A DNA stretch of 31,603 nt from Pleurobrachia bachei (Eukaryota > Ctenophora > Tentaculata > Cydippida > Pleurobrachiidae), in contig AVPN01000241.1 in NCBI GenBank assembly GCA_000695325.1, forward strand, positions 1-31,603. The letters run 5' to 3'. This document shows, piece by piece, positions 19,989 through 29,800 of the stretch. Position 1 is the stretch's first letter, and each line of letters starts with the position of its first letter. Made by a program: the position numbers and the translations under genes. Under the pieces are notes generated by a model. That model saw only the letters and a program-made list of their open reading frames with translations, did no database searches and was not told where the DNA came from.

Positions 19989-20172
19989 GCGTGTAACTTG
20001 AGAATCTAGTTCCGGGCTTTTTGATACACTAAGATAACCAGACGAAAGAAAACATCTTGCATTAAATTTTAGTCTTGCTTTGGATATAAATTAAATAATG
20101 CTACGGCATCTTTTCTTACTTGTACTAATTCCTCTGCTAATTTTCCCAGTGAATATATCAGCTGATCGAGCT

Positions 20173-20970
20173 ATGACGGCAAACCAGACCCGATACAATT
20201 TAACAGTAATAGGAGCTCCCGGTGTTGGGAAAAGTGCGCTGACCCTTCGTTTTCTATACTCAGAGGTGAGAGATTGTAGTGATTCTATTTATCTGGTTGG
20301 AGTTTGTTGATGATTAATAAAATTAGCCCTCTGCGTGATTCTGAGCGCTCCAGTGCATGACTTCGTAACCAACTCTTGACCCGCCTCTCTTTTCCTAGTT
20401 TGTGGAAGATTATGAGCCTACCAAGGTAGATAGCTACAACAAGGAAGTGGAACACGACGGACAGGTTATGGAACTACAGATAACTGATACTGCAGGTGAA
20501 GAATTTAGAATAGTTTAGTGATCAAACCATTAACCAAGATCATCAATCTTTTTTTTGTTGGTGATACGAAAGTTTGGGGATTGTTGATCGATCAGTGATC
20601 ACATGGCATTTTTGGGCATCTCTCATGTTTTGTGTGTTCTTTACTTGTGATATCCTTATTTCCAGGTCAAGAAGACTACGCCTCAGTCCGGGACACATTC
20701 CTTCGGAGTGGGGATGGTTTCATCTGTGTGTTTAGTTTAACCGACATGGATAGTTTTAATCATATCTCTGAACTACATAGCCAGGTATAGCTAGTATCTC
20801 TTTCTTTTCCTTTCTCTCCCTCTCTGTCTCTCTGTCTCTCTCTCTCTCTCTCTCTAAATGCAAATGTCTACTCTTGTCTACCATGGCTACGATCTCTCTT
20901 ACAGTGGACGCCAGATGTATACTACCCCCTCTCTCCTTTTAGGTTACCATAGTTACGGAGGGAACCTCTC

Positions 20971-21010
<40 letters not shown>

Positions 21011-21512
21011 TCTCCCCCTTTTTTCTCATCATTTTAAGTGTATATCCTGCTCACTTCACAATTACATCTCCCCAGGTAAAGCAAGCTAAATCAGTAGATG
21101 ATCACGAAATACCCTTTCTAATTGTGGGCAATAAAAACGACTTGGAACAACAAAGGGTGGTGACCGTTGAAGCCGCAGAGAAATTGGCTGAATCATTTGG
21201 ATCAACATACCTCGAAACCTCGGCCAAGACAAATCATAATGTGAACGAGGCTTTCGAGGTTAGTTTTCTTGCAATGTTTTTCATTCTCATGATTAGAATC
21301 ACATCTTACCAATTGCCAATCTAGCAAGAACTCGCGAAATATCATTCTCAGATTGGAATGTTAACAGTTTTCTATCTCTTCAGAACATGATTGGTCATCT
21401 GTACGAACTGAGAAGATCAGAATCCCAGGGAGTCCTCGACGAAAAAACGAAGGAGAAGAAAAAGAAATCGAAAGGATTCCTTAGAAAACTGTTGTGTGGG
21501 GTCGGTTCGTAG
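20173..21512 (+). CDS. Ral-type small GTPase, complete (exon 1 plus exon set A), 206 residues
   Basis: Exons 20173-20265, 20399-20495, 20666-20784, 21076-21258, 21384-21512; all borders GT/AG and in phase. Domains: P-loop GAPGVGKS (14-21), switch [14 protein letters not shown] with effector-loop Thr39, G3 [13 protein letters not shown] (61-73), G4 NKND (122-125), G5 ETSAK (150-154), then a polybasic tail [17 protein letters not shown]. YEPTKxDSY and DTAGQEDYA are Ral signatures (Rap has YDPTIEDSY), and 206 residues equals typical Ral length. Ral acts at membranes in exocytosis (exocyst), endocytosis and actin control. The end is CGVGS: the cysteine is five residues from the end, so a standard CAAX box is absent. 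ATG 20173 is chosen because ttttcccag at 20141-20149 looks like a 5' UTR intron acceptor; the upstream hydrophobic ORF start at 20098 would lie in that intron. Confidence 0.92.
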
Positions 21513-21596
21513 AATTAGGACTCATAATTTTGAACGCATCATCACAATTTCGACGGTTTTTAATATTTAAATTGACAACTTCTTAAACAAGTATGT

Positions 21597-21602
21597 AATA
21601 AA
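21597..21602 (+). terminator. AATAAA polyadenylation signal after Ral exon 5 (set A)
   Basis: AATAAA 85 bases after the Ral stop, in sequence conserved in the duplicate unit. A second AATAAA occurs further down near 21818. Confidence 0.75.
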
Positions 21603-22470
21603 CAATTCTCACTTGTTTTTTTTATTAATCTTAGGCCATTTTCAATAAGTGTGAAAGCACAGAGAATACTTCAACTTATTTTTACACCATTTTTAATTTT
21701 TGGTGAACAAAAAACCCGTTCGGATTATATTGTTCTGAGGACTGAGACTATTTCTATACGAATAACAAAATATCTTAGGATTACTACTTGTTAGGTGTTG
21801 TTATATTGTCTTTTCCAATAAAAACCATCGTCATACTTTTTCTGTTTTAGTACATGTTACATTTTACCCCAAAAACCGAAAACGGAAGCCGTCTGACTTG
21901 CAATTTTGGACAAAGCAAGGTATTCAGAAAGGGCCTGAGGTGCATCGATGTAACGCGCGAGGAGTCAGGAGTTGCGCACTCAGCGCAACATCAGCCGATA
22001 TTGGATTCAGGAGTTTAACATATTCAGGCGCGCTATGAAACGTAGCACGCGGTAAATCAATTTTATAACGGCATAAATGAGCCGCGCACTCAAATAAATA
22101 ATTTATAATTTTAAAATTCAAGCTGACTTTTTTATTTGGAATTCGTTTTTGAAAAACTCTGATGAAGTTTTTACTTTTTGATATTTTTATTTAATATTTT
22201 CCTGGGCTCTCAGAGCTCATCAGACCTCTATTTTGTGTTTATACTAATTCTACTTTGCTTGGGTTCTCACGGACAGCATTCGTTTGTTTGTAGTGTTTTG
22301 ACGCGACGTTCCAAAACTTGGGCAAAAATCAGGGTCTTGACTGAGGCGCCACCTGGGACCTCTTCGATGCGTTCTCGAGCTCGTGTAACTTTTCATAATA
22401 AGTGTCTGACAGACGGCAGATGAGAAGGGCAGTTTCCCAATAATACCACTTATAACGACTCCCTTCTTAG
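21603..22470. other. Spacer between Ral exon 5 and LPP first exon A
   Basis: No coding exon supported. It includes a GCGC-rich stretch (about 21945-22105), shared with unit B at 25090-25225, that resembles a dispersed element. An acceptor-like cccttcttag ends at 22470, eight bases before the LPP ATG, so part is probably a 5' UTR intron. Confidence 0.6.
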
Positions 22471-22478
22471 TGTGTAGC

Positions 22479-23009
22479 ATGACCCCAAAATCAGCCCAGC
22501 TCGTGCTGGGAATAACAGCCATCATCTTTCTTATTGTGGCAACACTTTTTACTCTCCTGCTAAACCGAGGAACATTCCCTACCAACCACCTCGCATTTGA
22601 TTTGAACGACAAATCAATATCCTACCCATACCTTCCGAGCACAATCAACGGATATGTGAATGTCGCTATAAACACTATCGTTTCTTTGGGAGTTGGGATA
22701 ACTTGGATATTTTACCACAAATCTCAAATCCGGGTCCACAGCAACTTCACAATCCTCGCATCGCTCCTGATATACAACATCGTAATGGGTGGTATGATGG
22801 TGAACTTGTTTACAAATGTTTTCAAACACATGATTGGAGGGTTGAGACCTCATTTCTTGGCAAAGTGTATGGTAAATGAGACTGTGAAGGATGAAATCTT
22901 CGCTAAAACGGGTGGTACATGGGTAGATATCGACTTCTCTGAGATTATCTGTACAAACACCCACAAACCGGAATACCGGTGGTCTCACCCATCTGGACAC
23001 TCTTCAACG
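22479..23009 (+). CDS. Lipid phosphate phosphatase (PAP2/LPP), alternative first coding exon A
   Basis: 177 codons from ATG 22479 to the donor gtgagt at 23010. Product begins MTPKSAQLVLGITAIIFLIV. Membrane segments lie at about 5-28, 59-80 and 89-115. The first catalytic motif KX6RP is K116...R123-P124 (KHMIGGLRP), and the second is PSGH at 171-174. N133 (NET) is a possible glycosylation site in the outer loop, as in the family. It lacks the third motif (SRX5HX3D) and the last three membrane segments. These occur only once, at 27564-28076, and the phase (0) fits that acceptor. LPPs dephosphorylate lysophosphatidate, phosphatidate and sphingosine-1-phosphate at the cell surface. No downstream exon lies between this exon and unit B, so it must splice over unit B or be non-functional. 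Confidence 0.85.
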
Positions 23010-23527
23010 GTGAGTGACACACTTTGTAAATAAACAATCGATTTATTTAGGGCCAGTGGGAGGGTGTCATTGTCATTGTGCATATTTTTTTCCTGTCCGG
23101 GTGAAATTCGGCGTTATGTAAGAACATAATGCAATTAATCTTGTTGAAACTCATAATTCATATCACAAGTTTATGCTGCTTACACGGCTCCTTCGTTGTA
23201 CCCCGTATATTCACTATCGCCAGCTACTGCTCTAGTGAAACTTGTGCTGTGTAGTATGAACAACACAAAGTGAAACATGACGTCATTGAAACTTTCTATT
23301 GAGCATGCGGTATGGTGCGAAGTGGAATTCAGCTGTCAGCTTTTTGTGCATCTCTGTGATAGCTTTTGCTCTAAAAATTGCAGCATCTGTGTGTATCATG
23401 GCCAGGCACATACAGCAGCTTGAAGGCTTCTCAATCTCTGTGTGTCATTTCTCTTTCTCTCCTGCAATCTCTCACCCTAACTATCCCTTTATCATATCTC
23501 TCTCTCTCTCCCTATCCTCCCTGCCAT
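23010..23527. repeat. LPP intron segment identical to 26122-26639
   Basis: About 517 bp match the unit B segment base for base by eye. The only difference is one extra A at the splice donor (gtgagtg here, gtagagtg in B). The rest of the units is clearly diverged, so this part was homogenised or duplicated recently. Confidence 0.9.
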
Positions 23528-23539
23528 CTCTCTCCCTAG

Positions 23540-23560
23540 TTTGTTGAGGATTATGAACCT
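23540..23560 (+). pseudogene. Remnant of a third Ral exon 2 (first 21 nt)
   Basis: After an acceptor-like tctccctag come 21 bases that encode FVEDYEP, the start of Ral exon 2, with two synonymous differences from set B. The similarity stops after that, and a second acceptor plus the full exon follow 30 bases later. It marks the duplication junction and suggests an earlier, partly lost copy. Confidence 0.8.
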
Positions 23561-23590
23561 CCCCCTCTTGACCCGCCACTCTCTCCCTAG

Positions 23591-24001
23591 TTTGTGGAGG
23601 ATTATGAGCCTACCAAGGTAGACAGCTACAACAAGGAGGTAGAGCACGATGGACAGGTTATGGAACTACAGATTACTGATACTGCAGGTATAGTGACCAA
23701 ACCGGGATCATCAATATTTTATTTTGTATTCGATACGAAATTTTGGAGGATTATTGATCGATCACATGTCAACTTATTATTAAGTGCTATTTACTTGCCC
23801 TGTGATCTCCTTATCTCCTTATCATGCTTAATCTCCTTATTTCCAGGTCAAGAAGACTACGCCTCAGTCAGAGACACATTCCTTCGGAGTGGGGATGGTT
23901 TCATCTGTGTGTTTAGTTTAACTGACATGGATAGTTTTAATCATATCTCTGAACTGCATAGCCAGGTTTGCATTCTCGCTCTGTCTGTCTCTTTCTCTCT
24001 G

Positions 24002-24042
<41 letters not shown>

Positions 24043-24669
24043 GACCTCATGATCTCATAATTTTAAGTGTATATTCTGCTAACAACCATCTTCCTTGTTA
24101 TGTTCTCACCCTTCTTTACATTTGTAAAATGATTCGCGGGCGGGTCGTTCGAAACACAGTCTAACTAGGCAACATCTCCCCAGGTAAAACAAGCTAAATC
24201 AGTTGATGATCACGAAATACCTTTTCTAATTGTGGGCAATAAAAACGACTTGGAACAACAAAGGGTGGTAACCGTTGAAGCAGCCGAGAAATTAGCCGAA
24301 TCATTTGGGTCAACATATCTTGAAACCTCGGCCAAGACAAATCATAATGTGAATGAGGCTTTCGAGGTTAGTTTTCTCGGAATATTGTTAATTCCCATGA
24401 TTAGAGATTTGTGAGAGATTCGTCCCTACTATAACATCTTACCGATTGCCAATCTAGCAACAACTCGCGAAATCTCATTCTCAGATTAAAACTGCATTGA
24501 GGTTTAGTTTAGAAATTAACAGTTTTCTATCTCTCCACAGAACATGATTGGCCATTTGTATGAACTGAGAAGATCAGAATCGCAGGGTGTCCTCGACGAA
24601 AAAACGAAGGAGAAGAAAAAGAAATCAAAAGGATTTTTGAGAAAACTGTTATGCGGGGTCGGTTCGTAG
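23591..24669 (+). CDS. Ral-type GTPase exon set B (exons 2-5, no P-loop exon of its own)
   Basis: Exons 23591-23687, 23847-23965, 24184-24366, 24541-24669 have the same lengths (97, 119, 183, 129) and phases as set A. The encoded 175 residues, from [13 protein letters not shown] to LLCGVGS, are identical to set A although many third positions differ. No exon with GxxxxGKS is found between 23010 and 23590; that DNA is a copy of LPP intron. Alone it would lack nucleotide phosphate binding. The open frames, kept splice sites and silent divergence argue that it is used, probably by splicing the single exon 1 (20173-20265) to either set. A retained but untranscribed copy is the alternative. Confidence 0.82.
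23979..24042. repeat. (CT)n/(GTCTCT)n microsatellite in Ral intron 3, set B
   Basis: CT and gtctct repeats; set A has matching but unequal CT tracts at about 20813-20855 and 20972-21006. Confidence 0.9.
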
Positions 24670-24753
24670 AATTAGGACTCATAATTTTGAACGCATCATC
24701 ACAATTTCGACGGTTTTTAATATTTAAATTGACAACTTCTTAAACAAGTATGT

Positions 24754-24759
24754 AATAAA
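24754..24759 (+). terminator. AATAAA polyadenylation signal after Ral exon 5 (set B)
   Basis: Same position relative to the stop as in set A and in conserved surroundings, which supports a functional 3' end for set B. Confidence 0.72.
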
Positions 24760-25581
24760 CAATTCTCATTTGTTTTTTAATTAATCTTAGGCCATTTTCG
24801 AGTGTGAAAGCACAGAGAAAACTTCAACTTATTTTTACACCATTTTTAATTTTTGGTGAACAAAAAACCCGTTCGGATTATATTGTTCTGAGGACTGAGA
24901 CTATTTCTATACGAATGACAAAATATCTAGGATTATACTTGTTAGGTGTTGTTATATTGTCTTTTCCAATAAACCATCGTCATACTTTTTCTGTTTTAGT
25001 ACATGTTACATTTTACCCCAAAAACCGAAAACGGAAGCCGTCTGACTCGGACAAAGCAAGGTATTCAGAAATGGGCTGAGAAGAATCAACGTAACACGCG
25101 AGGAGTCAGGAGTTGAGCACTCGGCGCAACATCAGCCGATATTGGATTCAGGAGACGCGCTATTAAACGTAGCACGCGGTAAATCCATTTAATAACGGCG
25201 TAAATGTGCCGCGCACTCAAATAAAGAATTTTAATTTAAAATTTCAACCTGACTTTTTGAAGTCGTTTTTCAAAAAATCCGTGAAACTTTTAAGTTTTTG
25301 TTATTTTTTTATTTTCCTGGGATCTCAGACCTTCTCAAAACCCTATTTTGTGTTTGTACTTGCTCTACTCAACTTTTGTTCTCACTGACAGCATTCATTT
25401 TTTTTGTGGCGTGTTGACGCGACGTTTCAGAACATGGGCCAAAATCGGGGTCTGGCAACGCCAGACAGAACCTGGGACAGCTGTCAGCTCTGTGCTTTTT
25501 CGAGCGCGTGCATCTTTTCATAATAAGTGTCTGACAGGCGGTAAATGAGAGCAACAATACTTATAACAACTCCTTTTTTAG
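24760..25581. other. Spacer between Ral set B and LPP first exon B
   Basis: Diverged copy of 21603-22470; no coding exon supported. It ends in an acceptor-like ctccttttttag at 25581, eight bases before the LPP ATG. Confidence 0.6.
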
Positions 25582-25589
25582 TGTCTAGC

Positions 25590-26120
25590 ATGACCTCAAA
25601 ATCAGCCCAGCTTGTGCTGGGAATCACTGCCATCATCTTTCTAATTGTGGCGACTCTTTTTACCCTCCTGCTAAACCGAGGAACATTCCCTACCAACCAC
25701 CTCGCATTTGATTTGAATGACAAATCAATATCCTACCCATACCTACCGAGCACAATCAACGGATATGTCAACGTCGCTATAAACACTATTATTTCTTTGG
25801 GAGTTGGGATAACTTGGATATTTTACCACAAATCCCAGATCCGTGTCCACAGCAACTTTACGATCCTCGCATCGCTCCTGATATACAACATCGTAATGGG
25901 TGGTATGATGGTAAACTTGTTTACAAACGTTTTCAAACACATGATTGGAGGGTTGAGGCCTCATTTCTTGGCAAAGTGTATGGTAAATGAGACTGTGAAG
26001 GATGAAATCTTCGCTAAAACGGGTGGTACATGGGTAGATATCGACTTCTCTGAGATTATCTGTACAAACACCCACAAACCGGAATACCGGTGGTCTCACC
26101 CATCTGGACACTCTTCAACG
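25590..26120 (+). CDS. Lipid phosphate phosphatase (PAP2/LPP), alternative first coding exon B
   Basis: 177 codons with the same length and phase as exon A. It differs in only two residues by eye (Ser for Pro at 3, Ile for Val at 68), with further silent changes in the first two thirds. KHMIGGLRP (116-124) and PSGH (171-174) are kept. The donor is gtagag rather than the gtgagt of exon A, because of one inserted A, so its splicing may be weaker. Without splicing, the frame meets a stop within a few bases. Expected to join the exon at 27564, skipping exon C. Confidence 0.84.
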
Positions 26121-26121
26121 G

Positions 26122-26639
26122 TAGAGTGACACACTTTGTAAATAAACAATCGATTTATTTAGGGCCAGTGGGAGGGTGTCATTGTCATTGTGCATATTTT
26201 TTTCCTGTCCGGGTGAAATTCGGCGTTATGTAAGAACATAATGCAATTAATCTTGTTGAAACTCATAATTCATATCACAAGTTTATGCTGCTTACACGGC
26301 TCCTTCGTTGTACCCCGTATATTCACTATCGCCAGCTACTGCTCTAGTGAAACTTGTGCTGTGTAGTATGAACAACACAAAGTGAAACATGACGTCATTG
26401 AAACTTTCTATTGAGCATGCGGTATGGTGCGAAGTGGAATTCAGCTGTCAGCTTTTTGTGCATCTCTGTGATAGCTTTTGCTCTAAAAATTGCAGCATCT
26501 GTGTGTATCATGGCCAGGCACATACAGCAGCTTGAAGGCTTCTCAATCTCTGTGTGTCATTTCTCTTTCTCTCCTGCAATCTCTCACCCTAACTATCCCT
26601 TTATCATATCTCTCTCTCTCTCCCTATCCTCCCTGCCAT
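26122..26639. repeat. LPP intron segment identical to 23010-23527
   Basis: Partner of the identical tract in unit A. A short hydrophobic ORF in it (26411-26644) is repeated exactly in unit A and has no family features, so it is not called as a gene. Confidence 0.9.
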
Positions 26640-26802
26640 TTTGACTGTCTCTCTCTCTCTAGTCTCTCACCCTAACTCACAGACTCTCTTTCTCTCTCCT
26701 ACTTTCTGTCCCTCTATCTCACCAACTACTATTTTGACTGTCTCTACTCAGTGCAAGATCTGTCACCTCACGAGAGGAAGAAGAATCATTTCAACTGCCA
26801 CA

Positions 26803-29800
26803 ATGTCTCTGCAGCAGCACCTCCCCGTAATTATCTCCTGCACCTGTACCACTCTGATCCTACTGGTGATATCATCCATCCTACAATTCACTGATGTGAT
26901 CCCTACTACTGTCCATGGGTTCTCGCTACATGATCCCAACCTCAACTACCCCATCCTACCATCCTCTTCCATCCCCGGCCCTGCTATCTTGGGCCTCTGC
27001 CTTGTTTTGGAGGTCTGTCTACTAGCAGTGAACACCATAACCCGGAAGTCTCCTTTTGCGTATCTGTTCGCGGGATGTGGCAACTTCATCACTCTCTCCT
27101 TTACAACACTGATCAAGAGGTTGTCCGGGGAGATGAGGCCTTGTTTTTTGGAAATGTGCCAGCCAAATTCTACCCTGGTACCGGAAGATGGTGTGGTCAA
27201 TGCTTCTATTGCTAGAGTGGTCTGTCAGGGTACTGAAGCAGATGATGGTCGCCATTCATTTCCATCTAGTCATACCAGTCAGGTACCGAATTGTGAAGAT
27301 CATATTTCATTTTGTTTCAGATGTTCGGCAGATCCAGTACCGAGCAGCTGTATTCGTACCATCTGCAAAATACAAACTTAATAATTTTAGGGGCATTGAT
27401 ATTCAACTTTGGGGTGGGGGATAGGTTGTAAGCTAATTTTATGGCTCTACTACATATATACCTGGAACATACTACATATATAGGGGGACATTTTTTGCCC
27501 CAGACGTTAGCTAAGCCGAGCTAATTTATTACTTCAAAAATTTAATTCTCCTTCTGTTTTCAGGCGTTCTACGGTATGATTCTATCGATACTGCTGCTGA
27601 ACGAGTTCAAGTGGACCCTTCCCTTCCAACCTGTTAAGATGTCTCTCCAGTTCTGTATGCTTACCTTTGCTACCTGGGTTGGAGCCACTCGAATCATGGG
27701 TAGGTACTATGTAGTAAGTACCAAACATGTTGTGGTGCTCGATCTCACGCATGGTTTCAGAATAACCACCCAGCCACCCCTCACACTAACTCCTAACCAC
27801 CAAAACACCCCTCATACTGACCACCATAACTCCTTACCAGTAACTATCTCCTAACCACCCACTCACCCCCTACTCCCGACAGACAAACACCCTAACTCCT
27901 CCCCTCCTATCCCTCAGACTACCATCACCACTGGTACGACGTGCTAGCAGGATCACTTCTTGGAACGTTCTTTGCTGTGTTCACCTACCACTGGTTTATA
28001 GTGCCAATTATACGGCTGTTCCTTGAGAACACCAAGGAGGAGGAGGAAGCTGTACCAGGGAATTCCTCTCTCCAACGTGAGTTGAATATAATACACAGCT
28101 GAATGTGTGTAATTATTATCGTGTATTTACCGTGTAATTATTATTATTATTATTATTATTATTTATTAGTATGTTATAAGTGAGATGTAAATGCGATGTA
28201 ATGTGATGTTTTGTTCATTCTCCATGTACGAGACCGTCCGCGTCTGAACAATGTGTTAAATGATCAATATTACAGACAAAGTCCCGATAGACCGACAGAC
28301 CTCGGAGCTCCTACTGATAGAGTAAGATCTGCAGCTTGATTCTGAAATTCTTCTCCGTGTGTTGCTTTTGTGTGTTCGCGTGAAAACTCTTTTTGGCACC
28401 CCCTGTTTATGTTTTATCTTGTTGAGTAAGGGGGAACTCCTACTCGACAAGTTTTATTGATTTGAGTTGGACTTCATCTTTAAGTTATCCTTTTATTGTT
28501 CATAATCTCGCTCTCAAGAGACAGTATTATGGACAAGTCAAAGTTATCTTTGAGGCTCCCAGCTCTTTTTAAGATAATTATGATACAGTTGGACTCCGAT
28601 TTACCGGGCCCCGATTTGCCGGAACCCCGATTTACCGGGAGGGTCAACTTCCCCCAAAATAGGAAATTTACGATATACCGGGCACCCCGATTTACCGGGC
28701 AAAATCCTTTCCCCCGAGCATCCCGGTAAATCGGGGTCCGACTGTAGATGTAAACAATTGCAGTGTAGTTGTCAGAGGAGAGTCACAACTCCGCCAAAGA
28801 GTCAACAAAATATTAATGTAACCAATCCTCTAGGGTCTAGACAATCCTAGACATACTCAGTCATAGCATTATTTATGAATACACGACCCACGTTAGCCTG
28901 GTCGTAAGGTCGTATCTGCTGAACCCTGCAGCAGTCTGAGCTATACAAGTCGTACCCTGTTACTTACTTTGCATTCAAAGCATTTTAAGAATTCCAATCA
29001 CAACTCAAAGATTATTTTCAAAAAGCCAATGCTCTTGCGGGGTACAAAACTAAAATTTCTCCGGGTTTCTAAACAGCTAGATTGTTAACTAATTATTTAA
29101 TTAAATAATTAAGTTTTGTTAACCACACACATCAGGGAACAAGAGTAGGGAGTTGACGAACCCGTCTGTAGAAAACGGAGGCTGGGTAAACGCTCAAAGT
29201 GTGAGAGGCTAACTAGCAGTTGACTAATGATTATGATGCATTATATACTATCTGATATACTTATTATCTGTCAAGATTAATTATGTATTTCATGTTTTAA
29301 GATTTAATACGCTCGTTAAGCTGAACTCTGCATGAGAGATGAAACTTAGCATTCAAACTGTTATCTGCTGCAGTACGGTACACGAAACCTCTTAGCACTG
29401 ATATAAATTACTACTACGCATTACGCACTCTGTTGAGTCGTTGATAAAAGTTAAATTAATGTGCTTGTATAAAATTGATTATCATGATTCTAATGTAGAT
29501 ACGTGTACGCATACTGATTGAATACACAAATATCCAGCAAGCAATGTTAAAATTTAATTTCTTAAAAATAACCTCCTTAGCACGATTCCAGACCTAGAAT
29601 TCTCTATACACGACAGATAAGTTTACAAGTTGCAAGTTTGACAAATTCTTTCCGATATACGCGACGGGCACAGTAGACAGTTTTCCTGCCTAACCCAGTA
29701 ATTCTTATACTTTACTTTACACTATTAGTGATAACTTATAAGTCATAAGTTACATAAAGCACACATCGACACACAAACTGAGAAATGCGACAATACTGAG

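Larger units (their letters stand above)
18825..20147. other. Intergenic region between the membrane-protein gene and Ral
   Basis: AT-rich DNA with no coding exon seen. It contains the 28-bp tandem repeat (19211-19287) and two small MITEs (19522-19634 and 19922-19988). The Ral promoter should lie here or in the 5' UTR intron, but no core element could be called with confidence. Confidence 0.6.
20373..23527 (+). repeat. Tandem duplication, unit A (Ral exons 2-5 plus LPP first exon A)
   Basis: Homologous to unit B at 23565-26639. The unit runs from ctcttgacccgcc in Ral intron 1, through Ral exons 2-5, the intergenic part and LPP first exon, to ctgccat in LPP intron 1. Introns and spacer show many substitutions and indels between the units, while coding exons are conserved. 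The last ~520 bp after the LPP exon are identical in both units. Confidence 0.93.
23565..26639 (+). repeat. Tandem duplication, unit B (Ral exons 2-5 plus LPP first exon B)
   Basis: Second copy of the unit at 20373-23527, same order and strand. Offset is 3192 bp at Ral exon 2, 3111 bp in the LPP exon and 3112 bp in the LPP intron, reflecting indels in introns and spacer. Confidence 0.93.

Noticed and set aside
20098-20172. Signal-peptide-like start (MLRHLFLLVLIPLLIFP) in front of Ral
   Set aside because: The hydrophobic codons are a pyrimidine-rich tract with ctaat and ttttcccag, that is, a splice acceptor for a 5' UTR intron. A secreted Ras-type GTPase is implausible.
26411-26644. Hydrophobic 77-codon ORF, repeated at 23299-23547
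   Set aside because: It lies in the LPP intron and its identity between units is shared by all surrounding non-coding bases; no motif or start context.
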